Assembly (NCBI GenBank): GCA_021791495.1
Contig: JAJYWN010000058.1
Span: 1-48,248, forward strand
DNA: 48,248 nt
Direction: 5' to 3'
From: Bacillota bacterium
GTDB taxonomy: Bacteria; Bacillota; Sulfobacillia; JAJYWN01
Part shown: positions 7,183-15,035 of the stretch, piece after piece
Layout: each line of letters starts with the position of its first letter
Numbering within the stretch: position 1 is the stretch's first letter
Notes under the pieces: model-generated
Seen by the model: the letters and a program-made list of their open reading frames with translations, nothing else
The model's database searches: none
What the model was told of the DNA's origin: nothing
Made by a program: the position numbers and the translations under genes

Positions 7183-9665
7183 AGACGTACCAGAAGCGCG
7201 GGCGACGGCTCTTCCTGGTGCTGGCCCTGGGGGGGCTCTTGACTGTACCGCTCCTCCTCGTTCTTGGGGTGCCTCTCGCCTCGCCGGATCGGGCCGGGTC
7301 GTCCAACGCCCTCGTGGCGGGTGACTCCTCCGGAAGGGCGCCGTTGCCAACAGACCCGGGCGGCCAAGCCGGAACGGAGAAGACGGAGGGCAGGCTCCCG
7401 CGGGTGGTGGTGGTACTCATGGAAGGCGTCACGGCCGCCGACTTCCTGTCGGCTCCGGACCGATCCTCGGGGCCACCCGCTTTCGCGAGTCTGGAGCCTT
7501 GGGACGATTGGGCTTTCGCCCTGCTCAACATCAGGACTCCCGATGGGCGGCCGGGGTCGCAGGCGGCCACTGTGGGCGCGGGTACCCGGGCCGCCGGCGC
7601 CTCAGAGGCCGGCCTCCTGCTGGAGCCCGACGAGCTTTGGAATGGCGTCACCGCCCGTGCCTTCTACCAGCTGGCCACCGGGCTGGCCGCGCCGGAGGGC
7701 GCCTTGGTGCATCTGGCCCTGCCGGCCCTCCAAGCCGCCAACGCGAAGCTGCTCTATCGTTCCGTGCCGGGCCTACTGGGCCAGACCGCGAGCGCGGCCG
7801 GCGTGCGTACGGCGGCGGTGGGGAACTCCGACCTACCGGGAGAACCGCGCCGGGTGGCCGCCCTGATGGTCATGGATGAGCGTGGCCTGGTGGGTGGGGG
7901 AGTCGTGGGAGAAGAGACTCAGGTGAAGGACGCCGCGGCTCCCTACGGCGTCCGCACGGACTGGGCGGTCGTGACCGCGGCGGTTCGGGAGCTGCTATCC
8001 GGAGGGGCGCGCCTGGTGGCGGTGGAAGCGGGGGACACCGCACGCGCGGCTCTTTTCGCCACCCAGGCGGCACCGGAGGCAGCCGTGGCCCACCGCCGGG
8101 AGGCCCTCCGCCGAGCATGGATGGGAGTGGAAGGCCTGACTTCGGTGATTGACCTGAACACCGATACCCTCCTGGTGTTGACCACCGGGGCGCCCTCCCA
8201 AGTGTCCGGGGAGTGGCCCGATAGCCAAGGGTTTGGCCTGGTGTTGGGGAGAGGGCGGGGTTTCTCCCCGGGGCCGCTCTGCGGCCCGACCACCAGGCGT
8301 GCCGGCCTGGTGTCGAACATCGACGTGGCCCCGACCATCGCCGGCCTGCTTTCTCTGGACCTCGGACCCGAGGCTCTTGGGCGTCCTTTCGGTCCCTCAG
8401 CTCCCTCCGGCGCCGTCCGCGACACGATTTCCCGCGGTGTCTCCGGGTCGGATGCCGAAGCTTGCACGCCGGCTGGCCTGTCGGGGTTGGCCTCATTCTA
8501 CCGTGATTCCGTGCGGGCGGACCTCCTACGCCCGCGGGCCATCCAGGTCTACGTGACCTTGGATGTTCTGGCGCTCCTCGCCGCGGTGGCGCTGTGGTGG
8601 AACCGGGCACTGGCCGCCAACCCGAAAGCCCGACATCGTGGCGGGCCGCCTGCCCAAAGACCACTGCGCCTGGCCTTTTTAGTCCTGGCGGCGGCGCCCG
8701 CCGCCTTTCTTCTGGGCGCGGCGCTGGAGCCCATGTTCTCCCGTGTGTCCTTTCTGAGTTGGCGGCCCCAGGCTCCTTATCTCCTGGGTTTCGCCTTATC
8801 GGTCTTGCTGCTGGCAGGGGCCGGCTCCAGTCTGGCAGTCCTGACGAATCGTCCGGCGGCAGCGGCGGCCGCCATCTGCGCCATCACCGTCGTCGCAGTC
8901 CTGGCCGACCTCTCGACTGGGGCCAGGGCTGCGCCCGACTCCGTCTTCGGGTATTCACTGGCCAGTGGCTCTCGCTATTATGGGATCGGCAACGAGTACG
9001 CCGGCCTGCTGGTCGGTGGCGCCCTGGCGCTGGCCACCTATACTCCGAACCCTGCTCTCACCGGCACGCTCTTCCTCGCGGTCGCCGCCGCCGTGGCCGC
9101 ACCCGGCGCGGGGGCGAACCTCGGGGAGGGCCTGGCGGCGGCCGTCGGTTTCGCTATCTTCTTCGGACGGACTCTCCGCTGGCCTTGGAGGCGGTCCACA
9201 GCTTGGATAGCGATAGCCGCCACCACGACGGCCACCCTGGTCGCCGCCGCCGACCTTTTCGGCAACCAACAGGCGGGGACGGAGACCCACATCGGTCTGC
9301 TCGTCTCCCGCATCTCCCATGACGCCTCCATCCTGCCCCTGACGGTGGCCCGCAAATTGACCATGGGCCTCCGAGTCCTGCGGTATACGGTCTGGACCAA
9401 AGCCGTCCTGGCCTTCCTGGCCTTCGTGACTCTGGCCACCATCCGACCCGCCCGCCTCCTCCAAGCCGCGGCCGCCCGCACTCCCTCCTTGAGGCCCATG
9501 CTGGCTGGCACTCTGGGAGCAGCCCTGGCCGGCCTGCTACTGAACGATTCCGGCGTGGTGGCGGCGGCCACCACCATCATCGGCCCTACGCTTCGTCTCT
9601 TTCTAGCCATCGAGCCGGGGGCCGCCGCCGGGGAGGAATCACCCCTCCTGTCCCGAACAAGCTAA
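7179..9665 (+). CDS. Large membrane protein, alkaline-phosphatase-like extracellular domain plus multi-span C-terminus
   Basis: The 828-residue protein has an N-terminal signal anchor (residues 11-32), an extracytoplasmic region of about 430 residues and roughly ten hydrophobic helices from about 455 to the end. The soluble part has alkaline phosphatase/sulfatase-superfamily flavour (VVVLMEGVTAADF near residue 75 and SNIDVAPTIAGLLSLDLGP near 378, like the metal-site helix of sulfatases), but I cannot place all metal ligands. The membrane part contains YGIGNEYAGLLVGGALAL, a motif I associate with uncharacterised Bacillota membrane proteins. It starts with GTG 7179 inside the stop of the glycosyltransferase gene. 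The coupling suggests joint work on an envelope glycan or lipid-linked polymer, for example adding or removing a phospho-substituent. Function is inferred only. Confidence 0.6.
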   Translation: MKTYQKRGRRLFLVLALGGLLTVPLLLVLGVPLASPDRAGSSNALVAGDSSGRAPLPTDPGGQAGTEKTEGRLPRVVVVLMEGVTAADFLSAPDRSSGPPAFASLEPWDDWAFALLNIRTPDGRPGSQAATVGAGTRAAGASEAGLLLEPDELWNGVTARAFYQLATGLAAPEGALVHLALPALQAANAKLLYRSVPGLLGQTASAAGVRTAAVGNSDLPGEPRRVAALMVMDERGLVGGGVVGEETQVKDAAAPYGVRTDWAVVTAAVRELLSGGARLVAVEAGDTARAALFATQAAPEAAVAHRREALRRAWMGVEGLTSVIDLNTDTLLVLTTGAPSQVSGEWPDSQGFGLVLGRGRGFSPGPLCGPTTRRAGLVSNIDVAPTIAGLLSLDLGPEALGRPFGPSAPSGAVRDTISRGVSGSDAEACTPAGLSGLASFYRDSVRADLLRPRAIQVYVTLDVLALLAAVALWWNRALAANPKARHRGGPPAQRPLRLAFLVLAAAPAAFLLGAALEPMFSRVSFLSWRPQAPYLLGFALSVLLLAGAGSSLAVLTNRPAAAAAAICAITVVAVLADLSTGARAAPDSVFGYSLASGSRYYGIGNEYAGLLVGGALALATYTPNPALTGTLFLAVAAAVAAPGAGANLGEGLAAAVGFAIFFGRTLRWPWRRSTAWIAIAATTTATLVAAADLFGNQQAGTETHIGLLVSRISHDASILPLTVARKLTMGLRVLRYTVWTKAVLAFLAFVTLATIRPARLLQAAAARTPSLRPMLAGTLGAALAGLLLNDSGVVAAATTIIGPTLRLFLAIEPGAAAGEESPLLSRTS

Positions 9666-9724
9666 AGGGAAGATCCGCCAAGAAAAAGGCCTGCCAAGAC
9701 ATCTGGTAAAGGAGACGATTCGGG

Positions 9725-10510
9725 GTGCGCTGGGTCCGTTTTGCCGCACATGAACATGAAGATGAAGTAGCCGCGTACGGGAAGCTGGACGGGGATACCG
9801 TCCATGAGTTGACAGATGCTCCCTGGGATGGGGGAACTCCCACTGGGAAGGAGTACCCGCTGTCGGGAGTGCGCCTCTTGGCCCCCGTGGTCCCTTCGAA
9901 GATCGTCTGCTTGGGCCTGAACTACGCCGAGCACGCCGCTGAGGGCGGCCACGGCTCCGCGCCGGGCACGCCGCTCATTTTTCTGAAACCGCCCACGTCC
10001 GTGATCGGGCCGGAGGACACCATCATCTGGCCGCCGATGTCCGAAAGGATCGGGTACGAGGCGGAGCTGACCATCGTCATCGGACGGAAGGCCAAGGACG
10101 TGCCGGAAGCGGCCGCCGGCGATTTCATTTTCGGCTGGACCTGCGCCCACGATGTCAGCGCCCGTGACATCCAGAAGAGTGACGGCCAGTGGGTCAGGGC
10201 GAAGAGCTTCGATACCTTCTGCCCGGTCGGCCCCTGGATCGAGGACTCGATTCGCGTGGCGGATGTCAAGGCCGGCCTAGCTATCCGCGGCTATCTGAAC
10301 GGCGAGAAGAAGCAGGACGGCAACACCGCGGACCTGGTCCATCAGGTTGACAAGCTCGTTTCGTTCATCTCGCAGGTCATGACCCTCCTGCCTGGAGACA
10401 TCATCCTGACCGGCACGCCGTCAGGAGTCGGCCTGATGCAGACCGGCGATGTGTATGAGGTCGAAATCGAACGCATCGGAAAGCTCAGGAATACCTTTAT
10501 CAAGGCCTAG
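9725..10510 (+). CDS. Fumarylacetoacetate hydrolase (FAH) family protein
   Basis: The 261-residue protein matches the FAH fold: KIVCLGLNYAEHAAE (residues 59-73), PLIFLKPPTSVIGPED, then YEAELTIVIGRK with the paired metal-binding glutamates, HDVSARDIQ with the metal-binding Asp, WVRAKSFDTFCPVGPW, and the C-terminal ILTGTPSGVG. The family cleaves or isomerises 2-oxo/1,3-dicarbonyl acids (acylpyruvases, oxaloacetate decarboxylases, 2-hydroxyhepta-2,4-dienedioate isomerases). The exact substrate cannot be told. The start is GTG 9725, ten bases after AAAGGAG. It stands alone between the GT4/membrane pair and speD. A link with the keto-acid aldolase at 2929 is possible but unproven. Confidence 0.88.
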   Translation: MRWVRFAAHEHEDEVAAYGKLDGDTVHELTDAPWDGGTPTGKEYPLSGVRLLAPVVPSKIVCLGLNYAEHAAEGGHGSAPGTPLIFLKPPTSVIGPEDTIIWPPMSERIGYEAELTIVIGRKAKDVPEAAAGDFIFGWTCAHDVSARDIQKSDGQWVRAKSFDTFCPVGPWIEDSIRVADVKAGLAIRGYLNGEKKQDGNTADLVHQVDKLVSFISQVMTLLPGDIILTGTPSGVGLMQTGDVYEVEIERIGKLRNTFIKA

Positions 10511-10528
10511 TAAACGGAGCCGGTTTTC

Positions 10529-10556
10529 TTGACACACGTTCCTTTTCTGCTACAAT
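10529..10556 (+). promoter_or_regulatory. Near-consensus housekeeping promoter of speD
   Basis: TTGACA (10529-10534), a 16-base spacer and TACAAT (10551-10556) are close to the sigma-A consensus. Transcription would start near 10563 and give a leader of about 60 nt before the speD ATG. The promoter overlaps the 5' end of a longer open frame, which shows that the upstream TTG at 10529 is not the true start. Confidence 0.85.
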
Positions 10557-10604
10557 TCTATTTGATTGCTTTCTGGGCTGGAAAACAGCTAAATCGGGCT
10601 GATC

Positions 10605-10619
10605 ACCAAGGGGGTTGGT
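10605..10619 (+). promoter_or_regulatory. Hairpin presenting the speD ribosome-binding site
   Basis: ACCAA (10605-10609) can pair with TTGGT (10615-10619), leaving GGGGG as the loop. That G run is the only ribosome-binding sequence for the ATG at 10625. Such a stem may present or limit access to the site. It is short (five pairs), so the effect is speculative. Confidence 0.35.
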
Positions 10620-10624
10620 CTCTG

Positions 10625-11002
10625 ATGAATGCACTGGGGCGTCACGTCCTGGCAGAGCTCTACGGATGCCGGCGAGATGTTCTCAACGATGTGAAGAAAG
10701 TCCAGGAACTGATGGTAGCCGCCGCGATAAAAGCGGGTGCTGAAATCAGAGAAGTAGCCTTCCATAAGTTCAGTCCGCAGGGTGTGAGCGGAGTGGTGGT
10801 TATCTCCGAGTCACACCTTGCTGTTCATACATGGCCGGAGTATGGCTACGCCGCCGTGGACGTGTTCACTTGCGGCGAGCGCGTGGACCCACGAACGGCC
10901 GCGGATTACCTTGTCGAAGGGTTTTCCGCCGCCAGTTTCACCACTCAAGAGATCCAGCGCGGCGTCTTCGACACCGAAAGCCAAGCGGCGGCCAGCGATT
11001 AG
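10625..11002 (+). CDS. speD: S-adenosylmethionine decarboxylase proenzyme
   Basis: The 125-residue proenzyme starts [15 protein letters not shown], as in Bacillus/Thermotoga-type (class 1B) SpeD. Self-cleavage between E62 and S63 in [13 protein letters not shown] generates the pyruvoyl group on S63; numbering agrees exactly with the T. maritima enzyme. H68 (HTWPE) and C83 (VFTCG), needed for processing and catalysis, are present. The enzyme makes decarboxylated SAM, the aminopropyl donor for spermidine synthesis. No spermidine synthase gene is adjacent, although speE or an alternative aminopropyltransferase is normally needed. It has its own promoter (10529) and a strong hairpin downstream, so it looks monocistronic. 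The start was chosen because the family begins here and the promoter lies upstream. Confidence 0.96.
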   Translation: MNALGRHVLAELYGCRRDVLNDVKKVQELMVAAAIKAGAEIREVAFHKFSPQGVSGVVVISESHLAVHTWPEYGYAAVDVFTCGERVDPRTAADYLVEGFSAASFTTQEIQRGVFDTESQAAASD

Positions 11003-11045
11003 ATTTCTAGCGCGGGAAAGTGAGCGGTGCGCCAGAAGCCCACAC

Positions 11046-11072
11046 AAGCCCGGGGTTCGGTTCCCCGGGCTT
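11046..11072 (+). terminator. Strong hairpin terminator after speD
   Basis: AAGCCCGGGG (11046-11055), a 7-base loop TTCGGTT and CCCCGGGCTT (11063-11072) form a perfect 10-bp stem. The following T tract is weak (CGTTATGG), so termination may be partial. It lies 43 bp after the speD stop. Confidence 0.7.
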
Positions 11073-11195
11073 CGTTATGGGTTCGCTATGGGCAGGAACA
11101 AGGGCCGCCAGCGCGGAAACAGGATAGGGTTTTCCTTCCAGGGGCGGGGAAACTAGCGAAAACCAGCGGCAGTCACCAGTGGGAGGTAGGAAATC

Positions 11196-12269
11196 ATGGA
11201 CGACCGCTTGCACATGCTCCAAGAGCTTTCCGAAGTCCCGGGCGTCCCCGGGTACGAGGGAGAGGTCCGGAAGGTCATCCGGAAGTACGTCGATGGATTG
11301 GCCGAGGTCAGCCAGGACCGCCTCGGCAGCATCATTTGCCGGAAAGCGGGCCGGGGCGACCGGCCCCGGGTCATGCTGGCCGGGCACATGGACGAAATCG
11401 GCTTCATGGTTTCCAGCATATCGAAGGAAGGCTTCCTCCGGTTTCAGACCCTCGGCGGCTGGTGGGAACAGGTCATGCTGGCACAGCGGGTGATAGTGAA
11501 AACCCACAAGGGTGACGTCCCCGGCGTGGTCGGGTCCAAACCTCCCCACATCCTTTCTCTCGAAGAGCGCAAGAAGATGGTGGAGAAGAAGGACATGTTC
11601 ATCGACGTCGGGGCCACCTCCGATGAAGAGGCCCGCGAGGTCTTCGGCGTCCGGCCGGGCGACCCAGTGATTCCTTTCTGCCCGTTCCAGGTCATGGCGA
11701 ACCCCCGCGTCCTCCTCGGAAAGGCGTGGGACGACCGCCTGGGTGTGGCCCTTTTCATCGAGGTCCTCCGCGAACTCCAGGGAAAGGATCACCCGAACAC
11801 GGTTTACGGCGTGGGCACGGTCCAGGAAGAGGTGGGCCTGCGCGGCGCAACCACCAGCGCCCACGAAGTGGACCCCGACGTGGCCATCGCCCTGGAAGTG
11901 GACATCGCCGGCGACATGCCGGGAGTAAAGGAGCACGAGGCCTCGGCCAAGCTCGGCAAAGGCCCCAGCGTGCTGCTATATGACTCGTCACTTATCCCGA
12001 ACTTGAAACTGCGCGACCTAGCCATCGACACCGCCAAGGAGCTTGGGGTCCCCCTCCAGCTCACGTCCATGGCGGGCGGCGGCACCGATGCCGGTCGGAT
12101 GCACATCAACCGGCGCGGCGTGCCCAGCCTGGTGATGGCCGTCCCCACCAGGTACATCCACAGCCACGCGGGGATCTTCCACCTGGACGACTACGAGAAT
12201 CTGGTGAAGCTCCTGGTCGGAATGATCATGCGCCTGGACGCCGGGACGGCGGCGGCGCTGGCGGAGTAG
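11196..12269 (+). CDS. M42 family metallo-aminopeptidase
   Basis: The 357-residue protein is a cytoplasmic M42 (FrvX/YsdC/TET-like) peptidase, usually a dodecameric dinuclear-metal aminopeptidase that trims peptides. Visible ligands: H64 in AGHMDEIGFMV; the bridging Asp D180 in AWDDRLGVALFIEVL; the catalytic and binding pair E211-E212 in TVQEEVGLRGA; the Asp after VALEVD-like ALEVDIAGD (D236); and the final His in RYIHSHAGIFHLDDY. GGTDAGRMHINRRGVPS is also diagnostic. ATG 11196 follows GGAGGT with good spacing. Family members prefer acidic or hydrophobic N-termini; the specificity here is unknown. It stands between speD and ndk. Confidence 0.93.
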   Translation: MDDRLHMLQELSEVPGVPGYEGEVRKVIRKYVDGLAEVSQDRLGSIICRKAGRGDRPRVMLAGHMDEIGFMVSSISKEGFLRFQTLGGWWEQVMLAQRVIVKTHKGDVPGVVGSKPPHILSLEERKKMVEKKDMFIDVGATSDEEAREVFGVRPGDPVIPFCPFQVMANPRVLLGKAWDDRLGVALFIEVLRELQGKDHPNTVYGVGTVQEEVGLRGATTSAHEVDPDVAIALEVDIAGDMPGVKEHEASAKLGKGPSVLLYDSSLIPNLKLRDLAIDTAKELGVPLQLTSMAGGGTDAGRMHINRRGVPSLVMAVPTRYIHSHAGIFHLDDYENLVKLLVGMIMRLDAGTAAALAE

Positions 12270-12338
12270 AATCGGCATCGAGCAAGTCCATAGAGCAAGT
12301 TCAAACCAAACGGCATCGTCACAGGAGGAGGACCCAGG

Positions 12339-12926
12339 TTGAAAGTAGATCCCGAACGCACATTGGTACTCATCAAGCCCGACGGCGTGCAGCGCGGCCT
12401 CGTGGGACGCATCCTTGGCCGGTTCGAAGATGTGGGCCTGAAGATCATCGGCATGAAGATGGTCACACCCACCCGCCAGCACGTGGAGCAGCACTACCCG
12501 AACACCCCCGAATGGATCATGGGCATGGGGAATAAGACCCTGGAGAGCTACGAGAAGAACGGCGTCGATCCCATCGCCGAACTGGGGACGAAGGACCCCA
12601 TGGCCATCGGCGAGATGGTCAAGGGTTGGAACATCGACTACCTTTCCTCCGGCCCCATCGTGGCCATCGTCTTCGAGGGGTATCACGCCATCCAGGTGGT
12701 CCGCAAACTCTGCGGGCACACCCTGCCGCTGAACGCCGATCCCGGCACCATCCGGGGGGCCTACTCCTCGGGTTCGCCCATCGTAGCGAACGCGAAGAAG
12801 CACGCCATCCATAACCTCATCCACGCTTCCTCGACGGTGGACGAGGCGAATCACGAGATCGCTCACTGGTTCCCCGAGGGCAAGCTGGCCAGCTACGACC
12901 GCCCGGACCTCAGCGTCATCTTCTGA
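12339..12926 (+). CDS. ndk: Nucleoside diphosphate kinase, long form
   Basis: The protein transfers the gamma phosphate between nucleotides through a phosphohistidine. TLVLIKPDGVQRGLVG (residues 8-23) and PGTIRG (135-140) are standard. The active His is H162 in NLIHASSTVDEA, where bacterial enzymes usually have NxIHGSD. At 195 residues it is about 45 longer than the typical 140-150. The extra sequence lies mainly at about 54-100, between the Kpn-loop helix region and SSGPIVAIVFEG, plus about nine residues at 142-155. Similar long forms with an IHAS motif occur, as I recall, in archaea and some deep bacterial groups. The start is TTG 12339, eight bases after AGGAGGAG. A tandem repeat and a hairpin follow. 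Confidence 0.9.
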   Translation: MKVDPERTLVLIKPDGVQRGLVGRILGRFEDVGLKIIGMKMVTPTRQHVEQHYPNTPEWIMGMGNKTLESYEKNGVDPIAELGTKDPMAIGEMVKGWNIDYLSSGPIVAIVFEGYHAIQVVRKLCGHTLPLNADPGTIRGAYSSGSPIVANAKKHAIHNLIHASSTVDEANHEIAHWFPEGKLASYDRPDLSVIF

Positions 12927-12946
12927 TCGAAGAACAGGGTGGGGGG

Positions 12947-13057
12947 GTGGCGGCACCCGGCCCCCGCGCGTTAGGCCTGAAGGAACTAGGCCCAGAGAGC
13001 CTGGACCCCAAAGAGCTGGACCCGAAGGATTCAGACCCGAGGGAACTGGACTCGTAG
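12947..13057 (+). CDS. Putative 36-residue peptide with pentapeptide repeats
   Basis: A GTG at 12947 behind a G-rich sequence opens a 36-codon frame that ends TAG at 13055-13057. The last two thirds are five 15-bp units read as GLKEL, GPESL, DPKEL, DPKDS and DPREL. Because the unit is a multiple of three, the frame survives any copy-number change. It lies 20 bp after ndk and ends just before the hairpin at 13061. The ribosome-binding site is only a run of G, so translation is uncertain. No family is recognised. It could instead be a non-coding repeat. Confidence 0.25.
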   Translation: MAAPGPRALGLKELGPESLDPKELDPKDSDPRELDS

Positions 13058-13063
13058 AACCTG
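12974..13063 (+). repeat. Degenerate 15-bp tandem repeat, six units
   Basis: Units start at 12974, 12989, 13004, 13019, 13034 and 13049, with a consensus close to GACCCGAAGGAACTG. The sixth unit runs into the left arm of the downstream inverted repeat. Units differ at two to six positions, so the array is not recent. It lies in the 3' region of ndk. Confidence 0.8.
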
Positions 13064-13099
13064 ACGGAGGCCCCCGGCCACACCGGACGCCTCCGTCAG
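13061..13099 (+). terminator. Perfect 11-bp inverted repeat, probable terminator of ndk unit
   Basis: CTGACGGAGGC (13061-13071) pairs perfectly with GCCTCCGTCAG (13089-13099) around a 17-base loop. Only a short T-containing stretch (TCTGTTG) follows, so this is a weak intrinsic terminator or an mRNA 3'-end stabiliser. Confidence 0.6.
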
Positions 13100-13727
13100 T
13101 CTGTTGACGAGTGGTTGGCGGATCACAAACCACCTCATCTCAACAGTATCTTCGTCGGCCGAGAAGGTGCGTGTGTGGTCTGTATCGCGGGGTTGGGGGG
13201 TATCCGCCGCCGTGGGGTCCTGGGAGTCAATTCGGGATACTCTTCCAAGACCAACAGGGTATCTTGGGTTTACCCCAGGCTTACCCCAGGATATTGTGCT
13301 GGCTTTCACGAGGAGGCGGCACGTCTCTGGAGGCGAGGGACGGACGGCCTTGCCTTCCTTCCTGCTGCTAGAAAGCATGAGTCCGCTTTCGCGTTGGCGG
13401 ACGGTCGGACAATCCGGGGCATGAGTGGGTTCCGACGGGGCCCGGGTAGGTTTCGACGGTTAGCAGCGGAGGCTCAAAGGCTTTCCCGGTACCCCATGGA
13501 GTCCTCCAAATACTCCCCTGGGGTATAGCTCCACGGCAGGGCGTAAACCCAAGACACCTCACTGTCGAACGGAAAGTATCTGGGATTTACTCCACCCTTG
13601 CTTCTTCCAAGCCTCGGTCGAAGCCACGTATCGGAATAGCACTCAGGGGCCAAGAGTCCGGAGGAACACCGGGCCTGACCACGAACTTAGGGACGGGATT
13701 CTAGAACGGGGAAAGGGGACATCGCCC
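13100..13727. other. About 630 bp without a recognisable gene
   Basis: Open frames here (for example 13115..13528) show no recognisable motif, no good ribosome-binding site and odd composition, so I do not call a gene. The stretch contains short direct and inverted repeats around GGGTTTACCCC and CCCAGG (13258-13290, 13517-13560, 13576-13593). It is the longest non-coding stretch in the window. A structured RNA, a degraded mobile element or a dead gene are all possible. Confidence 0.6.
13258..13560. repeat. Long-spaced imperfect inverted repeat with direct sub-repeats
   Basis: TCTTGGGTTTAC (13262-13273) is the exact reverse complement of GTAAACCCAAGA (13543-13554). TACCCCAGG occurs twice in tandem (13271-13279 and 13282-13290), and its complement CCTGGGGTA lies at 13517-13525. 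Together the arms are about 30-45 bp, separated by about 230 bp. A direct copy-like string, GTATCTGGGATTTACTCC, follows at 13576. This layout could be a miniature inverted-repeat element or a long RNA stem. Confidence 0.5.
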
Positions 13728-14528
13728 ATGATTCTCGTAGGGACCTGCGGCTACTCCTACCCGGATTGGCGGGGGACCTTCTACCCCGAAGATACGAAAG
13801 ATAACCAGATGCTGACCTACTACTCCTCGCAGTTCCCCGCCGTGGAACTGGACTTCACCTACTACCGGATGCCGGCCCCGCGCACCATGGAACAGATCGA
13901 ACGGAAGACCCCCGCCGGTTTCGAGTTCGCCATCAAGGCCTTCAAGGGCATGACCCACGAGATCCCCCAGCGTCCCGAGGACGCGCGCGAGATGTTCGCC
14001 GCGTTCCGCGAAGCCCTTGAACCTTTCGTCTCCACCGGCAAGCTCGGGGCCGTCTTGGCCCAGTTTCCCTTCGCTTTCCGCCCGGGGGCGGGAAACCGCG
14101 CCTACATCCAGACCTTCCGCGAACTGCTGGCGGACACGCCCATCGTGGTCGAGTTCAGAAACCGCGAGTGGGTAACCCAGGAGACCTTCGATTTCCTGCG
14201 CCAGAACGAACTGGGGTTTTGCGCGGTGGACGAGCCGGCGCTGAAGGGGCTGATGCCGCGCGTGGCGGCGGCAACTTCCTCCGACCTTGCCTATCTGCGG
14301 TTCCACGGGAGGAACGCCGCCAAGTGGTGGAAGCACGATGAGGTGTGGGAGCGGTACAATTACCTGTACACGGCGGAGGAACTTGCCGAATGGCTGCCGC
14401 GCATAGAGGAAATGGCGAAGCAAAGTAAGAAGATTTTCGTGCTGTTCAATAACTGCCATGCCGGGCAGGCCGCCCGGAACGCGCTCATGATGAGCGAACT
14501 CCTGCAGGGAGGGACTGGCAATGGATGA
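13728..14528 (+). CDS. DUF72 domain protein (YecE-like)
   Basis: The 266-residue protein matches the DUF72 TIM-barrel-like family along its whole length: ILVGTCGYSYPDWRGTFYP at the N-terminus, QFPAVELDFTYYRMP (residues 36-50), FEFAIKAFKGMTHE (65-78), LGAVLAQFPFAF, VVEFRNREW near 143 and AYLRFHGRN near 189. The C-terminus NNCHAGQAARNA also fits. The biochemical role of the family is not established. ATG 13728 is preceded by AAAGGGGA. Its last codons overlap the start of the MarR gene by eight bases (ATGGATGA), so the two are translationally coupled. Confidence 0.92.
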   Translation: MILVGTCGYSYPDWRGTFYPEDTKDNQMLTYYSSQFPAVELDFTYYRMPAPRTMEQIERKTPAGFEFAIKAFKGMTHEIPQRPEDAREMFAAFREALEPFVSTGKLGAVLAQFPFAFRPGAGNRAYIQTFRELLADTPIVVEFRNREWVTQETFDFLRQNELGFCAVDEPALKGLMPRVAAATSSDLAYLRFHGRNAAKWWKHDEVWERYNYLYTAEELAEWLPRIEEMAKQSKKIFVLFNNCHAGQAARNALMMSELLQGGTGNG

Positions 14529-14976
14529 GCCTCGCTTCAGCGGATACGTGGAGGAACTGGACTATTTCCTGAGGCACGTCAGTGCCATCGTGCGGCAGCG
14601 CGGACGGTCCATCCTTTCCGACTTCGACATCACTCCTCCGCAGTTCAACGCTTTGATACAGCTGCGCGACGGTCGGAACCTGACCATGGGTGAGCTGTGC
14701 GAGAAACTCTTCCTGGCGTCCAGCACCGTGACGGACCTCATCGACCGCATGGAGAAGAACGGCCTGGTGGAACGGGTCCGCGATCCTGAGGACCGGCGGG
14801 CCATCCGCCTGAAAGTGACGGACAAGGGACGGGACATCGTCAAGCGAGTCATGGCCGCCCGCCACGTCTATCTGACCGCCATCATGGACAAGGTCGTCAC
14901 AGGAGAGAGAGAGAACCTGCTGGTGGCCTTGAAGCACTTGTATAACCTGATGCAGGAGGAAGCCCCGGGCAAGTAG
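14521..14976 (+). CDS. MarR-family transcriptional regulator
   Basis: The 151-residue protein has the MarR winged helix fold: a dimerisation helix at the N-terminus, a recognition region LTMGELCEKLFLASSTVTDL (residues 54-73), then RMEKNGLVERVRDPEDRRAI with the conserved wing Asp/Arg, and KVTDKGRDIV. MarR proteins usually repress transporter or stress genes and release DNA when they bind small aromatic compounds. The next gene is a MATE exporter whose upstream region carries a MarR-like palindrome (15197), making the exporter the likely target. It overlaps the DUF72 gene and ends before a terminator at 15036. Confidence 0.93.
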   Translation: MDEPRFSGYVEELDYFLRHVSAIVRQRGRSILSDFDITPPQFNALIQLRDGRNLTMGELCEKLFLASSTVTDLIDRMEKNGLVERVRDPEDRRAIRLKVTDKGRDIVKRVMAARHVYLTAIMDKVVTGERENLLVALKHLYNLMQEEAPGK

Positions 14977-15035
14977 CGACTTCCGTGAAGCGAGGACTTC
15001 CGGGGAATAGGAATGTCCCAAGTCAGCCACAGCTC

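Noticed and set aside
10529-10624. N-terminal extension of SpeD from an upstream TTG
   Set aside because: The extension lies on the promoter (-35 and -10 boxes), and the enzyme family begins at the ATG at 10625 with E62/S63 numbering matching.
13115-13528. Open frame of 137 codons in the repeat-rich region
   Set aside because: No family similarity, no ribosome-binding site, and it spans inverted repeats. Other frames of equal length overlap it, so it is probably chance in GC-rich DNA.
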